From positions 1,178,001 through 1,242,000 of the forward strand of contig NZ_OZ197277.1 of assembly GCF_964291045.1 (NCBI RefSeq): a stretch of DNA of 64,000 bases, written 5' to 3'. A program made the translations under genes and the position numbers. This document shows positions 44,503 to 52,932 of this stretch, piece by piece; within the stretch, counting starts at the first letter, position 1; every line of letters starts with the position of its first letter. Under the pieces are notes generated by a model. That model worked only from the letters and a program-made list of their open reading frames with translations. It was not told the DNA's origin and did not search any database. This DNA comes from PALSA-1444 sp964291045 (GTDB taxonomy: Bacteria > Chlamydiota > Chlamydiia > Chlamydiales > Rhabdochlamydiaceae).

Positions 44503-46105
44503 GCAACTATTCAGATGCCCCTCACTATTCCTGATAAATTTTTTATTCCTTTTTACAATCATAGTTAGTAATCTGGAAATATGTCGATAAAGCTAGATAA
44601 TCTTACACCAGATTCTATTGAAGAGATTTTAAAAATTCTCCCTGAACAGACACCACCATATGTTCATCTTTTGGTGCAACAGCTACTCACTACAATTCAA
44701 AAACTAGAAACTAGAGTCCAAGATCTAGAAGCTAGATTATCCAAAAATAGTTCTAATAGTCATAAGCCTCCAAGTAGTGATGGTTTTAAGAAAATCCCTA
44801 AAAGCTTAAGGGAGTCTTCAGGTAAAAAAATTGGAGGACAAGAGGGATGGAAGATCGCAAGTGAATAACCCAGATCATACGTTTTTATTAAGTCGTGACC
44901 ACCCTCAACATTGTCACGCTTCTCTTAAAGAAATTACAAGGAACTGCTTAAGAAAAAAGACAACTGTTTAAGCTCCCTCAACCTAAGATAGAAACGACTG
45001 AATACGAGGTTATAGAAAAAACATGTTTGCGCTGTGAACAGTTAACAAGAGCTTCTTTTTCAGAACATGTTAAAGGCCCTACTCAATTTGGAAGCCGGGT
45101 AAAAGCTTTAGCTAGCTACCTAAGCTCTTTGCATTTTATCCCCGTAAATAGGGTCTGCCAAATTTTTAAAAATCTCCTTGGAATATCCCTATCCCCAGGG
45201 AGCTGTATAAACATCAATACACAGTTTTTTACAGAGCTTTACTCGTTTGAAGAGGGATAAAAAAAGAATCTTTTAAGTTCAAAAGTCTTACATTTTGATG
45301 AGACAGGAATAAGATGTAAGAAAAAGCTAACGTGGATCCATGATGCAGCATCTGAGATGGCAACTCTTTATATGATACATCATAAGAGAGGAAAAGAAGC
45401 CATGGATACCATCGGGATCTTACCTCTTTTCAAAAACTATGTTGTTCATGACCATTCAAAGTCTTATTTTAATTATCCGGGCTCAAGTCATGTACTGTGT
45501 AATGTTCATCATTTAAGAAAGCTCAATTTTATGTATGAAGAGGAGAAAGAGGAGTGGGCCTTGGCCATGAAAAAGACTCTCCTGCTTGCTCATCAAGCTA
45601 TAAAAAAAGGGCCTCTTAAAGAAGAAGTGATCAAAGAGATCAAGAGCTCTTACAATAAGGCTATCCAAGAAGGACACTCCTATCATGCAAACCCCCAAAT
45701 CTTTAGCTCCCGAAAAAAGAGGAAGAACTAAGTCAAAGACCAGAGAAAACCCTCCTAGATAGGCTAAAGCAAAATGCCTCCTCTGTTATAGCATTTACTA
45801 AGGGTTCTAAAATCCCTTTTAGTAACAATCAAGGAGAACAAGATATTTTAGATGGTTAAACTCAAACAGAAAACCCATGGGTGCTTCCGAACACTTCTTG
45901 GAGGGCAAATCTTTTGCCGAATTAGAAATTATCTTTCCACAGCTCGTAAGCAAAACTGGAATATATTGGACGCGATTACAGATGCTATCCAAGGAAATCC
46001 GTATCACCTAACAGGTCCTCCTCAGTTAGCTCTTTAGATTTTTAAAAGCCAGATTATACCCCCCTATACACAAATTTGTGTATAGTGGGGTATCTGAACA
46101 GTTAC
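44503..46105 (+). mobile_element. IS66 family element, copy 2 (complete ends, inactive)
   Basis: The element is about 1.6 kb. The terminal inverted repeats are GCAACTATTCAGATGCCCC (44503-44521) and the complement of GGGGTATCTGAACAGTTAC (46087-46105); the right one begins GTAAC when read inward, as in IS66 elements. No clear 8-bp target duplication is seen. A palindrome (TATACACAAATTTGTGTATA) lies inside the right end. The transposase inside is broken. Confidence 0.85.
44581..46037 (+). pseudogene. IS66 transposase, copy 2, disrupted
   Basis: The coding sequence can be followed from the N-terminal coiled coil (LETRVQDLEARLSKNSSNSH, then KPPSSDGF) through a Cys-containing zinc-finger-like region near 45030, the DDE core (45027-45731), and the C-terminal part (45852-46037, with GCFRTLLGGQIFCRIRNYLS). 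Several breaks interrupt it: near 44860, a TAA at about 45258 (EEG-stop), and a frameshift at the A-run near 45715. The last is shared with copy 1 at the same place. The gene is non-functional. Confidence 0.88.
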
Positions 46106-46328
46106 CTTTTTATCTTGTATTTTCTCTCCTCTTTTTTGAAAAAATGGCTCTTGAATCAAAAAAAATCTTTCTCTAAATCAGAAATTCACCCTCTTTATCC
46201 TAGCTATAATTCACCCATTTACTTCTCTTCAAAAAAAAGAAATTCTCAATATTCCACGAACTGATGGGAGAGCCTTGTATTACAATTGCAAATGTGCCAT
46301 AGTAAAAACGAACTTGGAGAAACATTAC

Positions 46329-47216
46329 ATGACAGCCGCAAAAAAATCCCTTCAGCAATACATTATCACCTATTTTTGGCTCATGTTGGGCTCTTTTTTA
46401 GCTGCATTCTCCATCCATGTTTTCTTACTTCCCAGCTCTTTGATTGATGGCGGAACAGTAGGGGTTGCCTTGATTTTATCCAGGCTATTTGGAGAGTCTT
46501 ACCTCTCTTTATTCCTCATTGTTTTAAACCTCCCCTTTATCTATTTAGCGTATAAATATATCCGTAAGTCGTTTGTGATCACCATGGGAGTCGCCCTTCT
46601 ATTTTTTGCGCTGTTTTTGGTGCTTGTTTCAACATTTCCCTCTTTTGAAGGAGACCCCATTGAAGTCACCATCATCGGAGGAGCCATTTTAGGGGTAGGT
46701 GTTGGGCTCATCATCCGGCACGGAGGGTGTTTAGATGGAACAGAAATTCTTGCCATCCTCATCAACCGCAAGCAAGGGTTTACAGTTGGACAAGTGGTTC
46801 TTTTTATCAACTTTTTCATCTTTACAGCGTATGGATGGATCTTTTCTAACTGGCACCATGCCCTTCAATCTCTTATCACCTATATCGTAGCATTTAAGAT
46901 GATGGACCTTGTCATTATGGGAATTGAAGAGCTCAAATCCGTGATGATTATCTCTGCAAAACCGCAAAAAATGGCAAACGTCATTATGGCAGAGCTAAGA
47001 CTTGGATTAACCATTGTTCATGGAAAAGGAGGATTTACTGGAGATACCCGTGAAATCCTTTATATTATCATCGAGCGTCTTGATCTTGCTGCTTTAAAAG
47101 AGCTTGTTTTAAGAGAAGATCCGACAGCCTTTATGGCGATTGAAAACCTTCATGAGGTTGTGTATGGCAAGCATGCTCATCTCCCTTATAAGAAAAAGAA
47201 ACGGTCTTTCCTCTAG
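46329..47216 (+). CDS. YitT family membrane protein (DUF161/DUF2179)
   Basis: A 295-residue protein with about five to six transmembrane helices in the first ~200 residues. It includes the typical N-terminal 'LLPSSLIDGGTVGVALILSR' and 'IIRHGGCLDGTEILAILINR', followed by a C-terminal cytoplasmic DUF2179 domain ('TIVHGKGGFTGDTREILYII'). The transported substrate is unknown in this family. An upstream in-frame TTG would add 18 residues; the ATG at 46329 has GGAG nine bases before it and the family-like start MTAAKKSLQQ. It is separated from IS66 copy 2 by about 220 bases. Confidence 0.88.
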   Translation: MTAAKKSLQQYIITYFWLMLGSFLAAFSIHVFLLPSSLIDGGTVGVALILSRLFGESYLSLFLIVLNLPFIYLAYKYIRKSFVITMGVALLFFALFLVLVSTFPSFEGDPIEVTIIGGAILGVGVGLIIRHGGCLDGTEILAILINRKQGFTVGQVVLFINFFIFTAYGWIFSNWHHALQSLITYIVAFKMMDLVIMGIEELKSVMIISAKPQKMANVIMAELRLGLTIVHGKGGFTGDTREILYIIIERLDLAALKELVLREDPTAFMAIENLHEVVYGKHAHLPYKKKKRSFL

Positions 47217-47331
47217 ACTCTTTAAATCTTTAGAAGGGAGATCTCTCCCTTCTCTCAAAAAAAATCGTCTTTACCCATTGCTAAATATTAATAATTTCTT
47301 TACTTCTTAATTAAAAGGGGCAAAGAAAATT

Positions 47332-48006
47332 ATGCATCTTGAATATAAAGACCATCATGAAAGCTGGGACTCTTGGAGAATTTTTCGGATCTTAGCGGAG
47401 TTTGTTGAAGGGTTTGAAACCATGACAACATTGGGACCCTCTGTTGCCATTTTTGGATCTTCACTCATCCCTCACTCAGACCCTTATTATGAAAAGGCGT
47501 CTCTTCTTGCAACGCTCATTGCAGAGCAAGGGCTTGGGGTGATTACAGGAGGCGGCCCTGGAATCATGGAGGCTGCAAATCAAGGAGCTAGATCGAGCCT
47601 TGGAAAATCGTGTGGCCTTTGTATCGATCTTCCTAATGAAGAGAGACCTAATTCCTTTATTGATGAAAAGTTTCTTCTGAAATTTAGGTATTTCTTTGTC
47701 CGTAAAGTGATGTTCATGCGGTATGCAAAAGCGTTTGTGGCTTTTCCTGGAGGGTTTGGAACACTCGATGAACTCTTTGAAGTGCTCACACTCATTCAAA
47801 CAAAAAAAATTGCACAGGCTCCTGTTTTTCTGATTGGAAAAGCTTACTGGGAAGGGCTGTTTGAGTGGCTAAAAAATCACGCTGTAGAGAGATCTTATCT
47901 CTACGCTGTAGATCTAAGCATTGTGACCATTACAGATGATCTTGAATTAGTTGTGGAAGAGATTACAAAACAGTCTCTACACACAAAAAAAATTGGAAAC
48001 TTTTAA
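47332..48006 (+). CDS. LOG family nucleotide phosphoribohydrolase
   Basis: A 224-residue Rossmann-fold protein of the LOG ('lysine decarboxylase-like', TIGR00730) family. Motifs are 'GVITGGGPGIMEAANQGA' and 'VAFPGGFGTLDELFEVLT', which is the PGGxGTxxE signature with the catalytic Glu, and a conserved Arg in 'RYFFVRKVMF'. Members hydrolyse nucleoside 5'-monophosphates to base and ribose 5-phosphate, and some make cytokinins. True lysine decarboxylase activity is not expected. AAAGGGGC lies before the ATG; a bidirectional hairpin follows. Confidence 0.9.
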   Translation: MHLEYKDHHESWDSWRIFRILAEFVEGFETMTTLGPSVAIFGSSLIPHSDPYYEKASLLATLIAEQGLGVITGGGPGIMEAANQGARSSLGKSCGLCIDLPNEERPNSFIDEKFLLKFRYFFVRKVMFMRYAKAFVAFPGGFGTLDELFEVLTLIQTKKIAQAPVFLIGKAYWEGLFEWLKNHAVERSYLYAVDLSIVTITDDLELVVEEITKQSLHTKKIGNF

Positions 48007-48036
48007 GAGATGTTTTTAGAGTCTTGAAAAGCTTAA

Positions 48037-48067
48037 AAAAGCCTTGAAATGGGTGTTTCAAGGCTTT
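48037..48067. terminator. Bidirectional terminator between the LOG gene and accC
   Basis: A 13-bp stem (AAAAGCCTTGAAA, 48037-48049, with 48055-48067 region) has a 6-base loop, with A and T runs on the two sides. It lies between convergent genes. Confidence 0.88.
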
Positions 48068-48077
48068 TAAACCGTTT

Positions 48078-49445
48078 TTAATCTTTAGGGAGGGTAAATT
48101 GACACCCTTCTTCAATTAATTGGTCAATATAGGTAATGGGATACTCCCCTTCTAAAAAGGTGGCATCTTCTAACATGTATTGATGAAAAGGAATGGTGGT
48201 ATGAACACCTCCTATATGAAACTCTTTTAAAGCCCGTTTTCCCACTTGAATGGCAGAGGCTCTATCTTTCCCTTTTACAATCAGTTTTGCAATCATCGAG
48301 TCGTAGTTAGGAGGAATACGGTACCCTGAATAACAGGCGCTATCAATCCTTACGTGAGGGCCTCCAGGAGCGATATAGTACTCTAATACACCAGGGCAAG
48401 GAGCAAAGTTTCTTGTGGGGTCTTCTGCATTAATGCGGTATTGAATCACATGCCCTTTCATCTGCACATCTTTTTGTTTAAAGCTAAGCTTTTCTCCTCT
48501 TGCAATCTGGATCTGCTCTTTGACAAGGTCAATACCTGTCAGCTCTTCTGTAATGGTGTGCTCCACTTGAATCCTAGTATTAACTTCCATAAAATAAAAG
48601 TTTTTATCTTCATCTAAGAGAAACTCCACCGTTCCAACAGAGTGGTAGTTTGCAGCTTTAACAATGGCAACAGCGGATTCACAAATCTTTTTCCGTAATG
48701 CCTCGCTAAGAACTGGACTTGGACACTCTTCAATCAGTTTTTGCCGCCGCCTTTGAATGGTGCAATCTCTTTCAAAGAGATAGGCATAGTTACCTTGTTG
48801 ATCTCCAATCACTTGAATCTCAATGTGACGCGGATTGACAATCATCTTCTCGAGATACACATCAGGGTTATTGAAGCTAGATTCGGCTTCTCCTCTAGCT
48901 GCTGCAAATTGTCTTGCAAACTCTTCTAAGTTATGAGCAATTCTAATCCCTTTACCGCCGCCCCCAGCTACTGCTTTAATGAGAAGGGGAAATCCAATTT
49001 TTTCTGCCTCTTTAAGCCCTTCTTTCACATCTATCACAATTCCATCTGATCCTGGGATGACAGGGCACTTAACGCTTTTAGCAATCGACTTAGCTTTTGC
49101 TTTATCGCCTAAGAGCGAAATAGCGGCAGGTGATGGCCCAATAAAATTCACTCCGCAGCTCTCACAAATCGAGGCAAACTTGGCATTTTCTGACAAAAAT
49201 CCATATCCAGGATGCACAGCATCAGCGCCGGTAATTTCACAAGCAGAGAGGATATTGGCAATTTTGAGATAAGACTTTTGAGAAGGCGCCTCTCCAATGC
49301 AGATCGCCTCATCAGCAAGAAGAACATGCAGTGATTCTTGATCTGCTTGTGAATAGATCGCAACGGTTTGAATCCCCAGTTCTTGACACGCTCTAATCAC
49401 CCGAATCGCAATCTCTCCCCGGTTAGCAATAAGAATTTTTTTCAT
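48078..49445 (-). CDS. accC: Acetyl-CoA carboxylase, biotin carboxylase subunit
   Basis: A 455-residue ATP-grasp enzyme that carboxylates the biotin on AccB. Visible motifs are 'ILIANRGEIAIRVIRAC' at the N-terminus, the Gly-rich ATP loop 'KAVAGGGGKGIRIA', 'RHIEIQVIGDQQGN', 'ERDCTIQRRRQKLIEECPSP' and 'MEVNTRIQVEHTITEE'. Length is normal. It is the last gene of the rpe-yvcK-HAD-efp-accB-accC unit and lies 20 bases after accB. Confidence 0.97.
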   Translation of the reverse strand: MKKILIANRGEIAIRVIRACQELGIQTVAIYSQADQESLHVLLADEAICIGEAPSQKSYLKIANILSACEITGADAVHPGYGFLSENAKFASICESCGVNFIGPSPAAISLLGDKAKAKSIAKSVKCPVIPGSDGIVIDVKEGLKEAEKIGFPLLIKAVAGGGGKGIRIAHNLEEFARQFAAARGEAESSFNNPDVYLEKMIVNPRHIEIQVIGDQQGNYAYLFERDCTIQRRRQKLIEECPSPVLSEALRKKICESAVAIVKAANYHSVGTVEFLLDEDKNFYFMEVNTRIQVEHTITEELTGIDLVKEQIQIARGEKLSFKQKDVQMKGHVIQYRINAEDPTRNFAPCPGVLEYYIAPGGPHVRIDSACYSGYRIPPNYDSMIAKLIVKGKDRASAIQVGKRALKEFHIGGVHTTIPFHQYMLEDATFLEGEYPITYIDQLIEEGCQFTLPKD

Positions 49446-49465
49446 GGGACCTATCCTGTTAGAAG

Positions 49466-49939
49466 TTAAACAATCCGAATGAGCTTTGCGCCAAATTCCA
49501 CAGGGTGGCCATTACTCACAAGAATTTCTGCAACAGTGCCGCTCATTCCCGCTTTCACTTCATTCATCACTTTCATCGCCTCGATGATGCACACAACACT
49601 ATTTTCACTCACAGGGTCACCAACTTTGACAAAGGGAGGGTTTTCAGGAGAAGCTGCGTGATACACCGTTCCTACAAGAGGCGCTGTAATGCATTTTCCT
49701 TCCACTTTTTTCTCTTCTAACTTCTCTTCTGAAGGGAAATGTCTATGAGGAAGTATAGAGCTACTTTGTTTAGAAGAAAGATCCATAGAGGAGTGATTTA
49801 CGGCCATCTGAAGGGATCCCGCATGAGACACCTCTCCTTGACGCTCCAGCTCTATTTCATACTTATCTTTAATCCGTAATTTCGTAATGCCCGATTTTTC
49901 CATCATAAGCATGAGTTCTTTAATGTGCTTGAGATCCAC
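49466..49939 (-). CDS. accB: Acetyl-CoA carboxylase, biotin carboxyl carrier protein
   Basis: A 157-residue protein. The N-terminal part begins (M/V)DLKHIKELMLMMEKSGI, typical of AccB. After a Ser/Pro/Glu-rich linker comes the biotinyl domain with 'GTVYHAASPENPPFVKVGD' and the biotinylation site 'IEAMKVMNEVKAG' (K in AMK). The start is taken as GTG at 49939, because AAGGAGA lies 6 bases upstream and the length then equals the family norm. The in-frame ATG further upstream overlaps the efp end and would add 26 unusual residues. It lies between efp and accC. Confidence 0.93.
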   Translation of the reverse strand: MDLKHIKELMLMMEKSGITKLRIKDKYEIELERQGEVSHAGSLQMAVNHSSMDLSSKQSSSILPHRHFPSEEKLEEKKVEGKCITAPLVGTVYHAASPENPPFVKVGDPVSENSVVCIIEAMKVMNEVKAGMSGTVAEILVSNGHPVEFGAKLIRIV

Positions 49940-49994
49940 AGATGTCTCCTTTTGTCGTTGTATCACAGCTGTCAGCCGCTGAAAAATGCCCATT

Positions 49995-50552
49995 TTATAC
50001 ACGTTGAATGTAATCACAAGTTTGCGTATCGACCTTCACAATATCTCCTACCTCTGTGAAAAGAGGCACTTCAATTTTAGCGCCTGTCTCTAAAATGGCT
50101 GATTTTGTTCCATTAGAGATTAAAGAGACATGGTCTGCTGGCTCTGTCTTTACAATCATGAGTTCAAGAAATTGCGGAAGCTCAATAGAAAAAATGGTCT
50201 CTCCGTAGCTTCTTGCCTTCACATGAACCCCTTCTTTGAGAAAGTTCACTTTCTCACTGATGATAGGAGCTGGAATGAGCACCTGCTCAAGTTCTCCAAT
50301 ATCTAAGAAAAGATAGTCTTTACCTTCTAAATAAAGATATTCAAGAGTCCTTTCGGCAAGGTTCACTTCTGTAACAGACTGCCCGACTTTGAAGTTTTTC
50401 TCTACAGTTTCATCTGTCATCAGATCTTTCAGTTTAGCTTTAATAAAGGGGGTCCCTTTAGCTACAGTCACTTTAACACACGACTCGACTCGGTAGATAT
50501 TTCCTTCGACAGAAATCGTCATGCCAGCGATCAATTGTTGGGTATTTGTCAT
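49995..50552 (-). CDS. efp: Translation elongation factor P
   Basis: A 185-residue protein of three beta-barrel domains that relieves ribosome stalling at Pro stretches. The loop residue that receives modification in other bacteria is probably K32, in the context VTVAKGTPFIKAKLKDL; the usual PGKG is replaced by VAKG. The C-terminal pattern 'VSLISNGTKSAILETGAKIE' ends in a conserved barrel. The ATG overlaps the stop of the HAD gene by 4 bases. Chlamydiae often have two efp genes; only this one is in the window. Confidence 0.93.
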   Translation of the reverse strand: MTNTQQLIAGMTISVEGNIYRVESCVKVTVAKGTPFIKAKLKDLMTDETVEKNFKVGQSVTEVNLAERTLEYLYLEGKDYLFLDIGELEQVLIPAPIISEKVNFLKEGVHVKARSYGETIFSIELPQFLELMIVKTEPADHVSLISNGTKSAILETGAKIEVPLFTEVGDIVKVDTQTCDYIQRV

Positions 50553-51214
50553 AATTTATCTATGATTTCTAAGATTTGGTTGAGACGGCGGATTTTAAAA
50601 TCAACATCTGAAGCAGGCCCTTTAGAGGCAAGTCCTCTTCCCCATTGCATCTGAATTGTTAAGCAACCCAGCTGCTTGGCAGGAGTAAGATCCCGTCCTA
50701 TACGGTCTCCACAAACAACCGTTTTATCAGGGGTTACATTCAGTTCTTGTAAAACCTTTTCATAAGAGGGTCTTTTATCTACATGCTCAGAAAAAACTAT
50801 CTTACTAAAGAGTCCTGAATCTAGACCAGCATTTTTCATTTTAAGAAGCTGCTGATCGGTTTTTCCTTTGGAAACAAGAGCAATTTGATGGTGCTCTTTA
50901 AGCTGCTCTAAAACCGCTTCCGCATCTTCAAGTGCAAAAATGGTGGTATCTTCTGCAATTTCCCCGTAAATGATAGACTCTCCAATATCTAAGAAAGCGG
51001 CATCTCCATCTATAATATCTAAAAATTCTTTTAGCGTATGAAGCGCGCTTTCTGAGGAGCTATCCATCCGTTTAAGGGTCGTAAGAGCTTCTTCAAAATC
51101 TCCTGCCTCTAGCCCTTTTTCCACCATTTTTAATAGCGCCTTTTCTAGCTGCAGAGGGGTTACGCACCCTGTTGTATCAATTAAGGTATCATCAAGATCA
51201 AAGATAATTAACAA
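50549..51214 (-). CDS. HAD superfamily hydrolase
   Basis: A 221-residue HAD-type phosphatase. Motif I is 'IFDLDDTLIDT' (nucleophile D6, general acid D8), motif II 'IALVSKG', and motif III/IV 'CGDRIGRDLTPAKQLG' with a conserved Lys before it. The cap region (~15-100) is helical (C1 type). The physiological substrate cannot be inferred. It overlaps the end of the yvcK-like gene by 17 bases and the start of efp by 4, so it is clearly part of the operon. Confidence 0.85.
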   Translation of the reverse strand: MLIIFDLDDTLIDTTGCVTPLQLEKALLKMVEKGLEAGDFEEALTTLKRMDSSSESALHTLKEFLDIIDGDAAFLDIGESIIYGEIAEDTTIFALEDAEAVLEQLKEHHQIALVSKGKTDQQLLKMKNAGLDSGLFSKIVFSEHVDKRPSYEKVLQELNVTPDKTVVCGDRIGRDLTPAKQLGCLTIQMQWGRGLASKGPASDVDFKIRRLNQILEIIDKL

Positions 51215-52160
51215 TTTTCATCAACTCTTTAGCTAATTTTTTAGAATCGTGCCGTATTAAATTTCTCTTCAGTAAATCTTTCTTAAACCCAGGCGTTAAC
51301 TCTCCTAAAAGAGGCACTGCCCTCACACGGTCAGAGATTAGATCATTCTCAATCAACTCTCCCTCTTCTGCATAAAGAGCAATCAATTCTTCTGGGGGGA
51401 GCTGGTTATTCACAATGATATAATCAAAAACATCTCTCCCTAGATATTTTTCAAATTCGTTTAAGTAGTCACTCACCTTAAAATGCGATGTCTGCCCTTT
51501 ACGGTTCATGAGGTTTACAACAAAAACTTTTTTTGCATCGCTCTCAAGAAACGCTTCACTGATCCCTTCCACTAAGAAATTGGGAAGAAGAGATGTGTAA
51601 AGGCCGCCCGGCCCTACCACGATCACATCGGCATTTTTGATCTCATCTATAGCTCTTGGATTGGCTTTAGGGTAAGGATCTAAATAAATGGAGCTATATC
51701 CTTGTTCAATTTCTTGAGAAAGATACACCTCTTTCTCTCCTTCAAGAAGATGCCCATTTTTTAAGATCATCTTAAGCCGCACTTGGTGCATGGTGACAGG
51801 AATCACTTTCCCTTTAATATAAAGGATTTTTCCCACCTCTTCTACAGCTCTTTCAAAGCTCCCCGTTACCTTTTCTAAGGCAGAAAGCAGCAAATTTCCA
51901 AAGCTGTGTCCAACAAGTCCCCCCTGCTCAAACCGGTAGTTCATTAAACTGCGCATGAGTCTTGAAGAGTCAGAGAGCGCTACAAGACACTGCCTTACAT
52001 CTCCAGGAGGCAGTACCCCTAGCTCGTCGCGTAAAATGCCTGTACTTCCCCCGTCATCTGCCATAGAAACGATGGCTGTGATATCGATATCATCGTTTCT
52101 TAAGCCATTAAGGACAGTAAAGTTCCCCGTCCCTCCGCCAATTGTGACAACTTTTTTCAT
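51198..52160 (-). CDS. yvcK: YvcK/CofD-like gluconeogenesis factor
   Basis: A 320-residue protein of the YvcK family, related to CofD (2-phospho-L-lactate transferase). Motifs are the N-terminal 'VVTIGGGTGNFTVLNGLR', 'IVSMADDGGSTGILRDELG', 'LPPGDVRQCLVALS', 'GHSFGNLLLSALE' and 'VVGPGGLYTSLLPN'. YvcK-type proteins bind UDP-sugars and link carbon metabolism to cell-envelope synthesis in Bacillus; its role here is inferred. It overlaps rpe by 4 bases and the HAD gene by 17. I do not recall it in the corresponding Chlamydia locus. Confidence 0.92.
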   Translation of the reverse strand: MKKVVTIGGGTGNFTVLNGLRNDDIDITAIVSMADDGGSTGILRDELGVLPPGDVRQCLVALSDSSRLMRSLMNYRFEQGGLVGHSFGNLLLSALEKVTGSFERAVEEVGKILYIKGKVIPVTMHQVRLKMILKNGHLLEGEKEVYLSQEIEQGYSSIYLDPYPKANPRAIDEIKNADVIVVGPGGLYTSLLPNFLVEGISEAFLESDAKKVFVVNLMNRKGQTSHFKVSDYLNEFEKYLGRDVFDYIIVNNQLPPEELIALYAEEGELIENDLISDRVRAVPLLGELTPGFKKDLLKRNLIRHDSKKLAKELMKIVNYL

Positions 52161-52852
52161 GAGCCGTTAAGCTCTTTTAAACTCTTAATAGCTCCCTTCA
52201 TATCTTTAGATTGATAAAGGTATTGCCCTGACACTAAGATGCTAGCTCCTGCCTTAACACATAAGAGGCCTGTCTCTTGATTAATGCCTCCATCCACTTG
52301 AATAAGAGGTGCTGCATCTAACGCTTTAGAAAGCGTTTTTACATAGTGGATCTTTTCCACCATTTCAGGAAGAAATGGCTGTCCGGTAAATCCAGGATTT
52401 ACCGTCATTAAAAGAATCTGATCGGCCTCTTTTAAGTATTTTAAAATCATCTCAGGTGAGGTGTCAGGAGAGAAAGCAAGTCCTGCTTTCACTCTACATT
52501 TACGGATGTAATTTAAGGTGTCTAGCACATCTTCTGTTGCCTCAAAATGAAACGTAATACCGTGAGCGCCAGCTTCTACAAACTGCTCAATATAGCCATA
52601 AGGGTTATACGTCATTAAATGGACATCTAGAAAAAGAGAGGTCGATTTTCTGATATCAGCTACTGCTTTAGCGCCAAGGGAAAAATTGGGGGCAAAATGT
52701 CCATCAATAATATCAATATGAAGGCCATCAGCTCCTGCATCTTCTGCACGTTTTGCCTCATCAGCTAATTTCCCAAAGTCTGCTGCTAAAATAGAGGGAT
52801 AGACCTGGATCTGTTTTTGGATTTGTGTTTTGCTCTGATCAACTTTATTCAT
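52157..52852 (-). CDS. rpe: Ribulose-phosphate 3-epimerase
   Basis: A 231-residue TIM-barrel enzyme of the pentose phosphate pathway that interconverts ribulose 5-phosphate and xylulose 5-phosphate. Motifs are 'YPSILAADFGKLADEAKRAE', 'LHIDIIDGHFAPNFSLG' (metal ligands H and D), 'DVHLMTYNP', 'LMTVNPGFTGQPF' and 'IQVDGGINQET'. The first ~13 residues (MNKVDQSKTQIQK) precede the usual start. It is the first gene of the operon that ends with accC. Confidence 0.96.
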   Translation of the reverse strand: MNKVDQSKTQIQKQIQVYPSILAADFGKLADEAKRAEDAGADGLHIDIIDGHFAPNFSLGAKAVADIRKSTSLFLDVHLMTYNPYGYIEQFVEAGAHGITFHFEATEDVLDTLNYIRKCRVKAGLAFSPDTSPEMILKYLKEADQILLMTVNPGFTGQPFLPEMVEKIHYVKTLSKALDAAPLIQVDGGINQETGLLCVKAGASILVSGQYLYQSKDMKGAIKSLKELNGS

Positions 52853-52932
52853 TTCCCTTAAATTTTAGAGGGTTTGAATAGATCACGTCAATAAAGATCT
52901 AGGAATTTGAGGTGAAATGCCTCCTCTCTCTC

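Noticed and set aside
46076..46264. 62-codon plus-strand frame after IS66 copy 2
   Set aside because: It starts in the palindrome of the IS end, has no motif, and precedes the real ribosome-binding site of the YitT gene; it looks accidental.
47332..48006. Lysine decarboxylase
   Set aside because: The family was once named so, but PGGxGTxxE marks LOG-type phosphoribohydrolases; no pyridoxal phosphate site is present.
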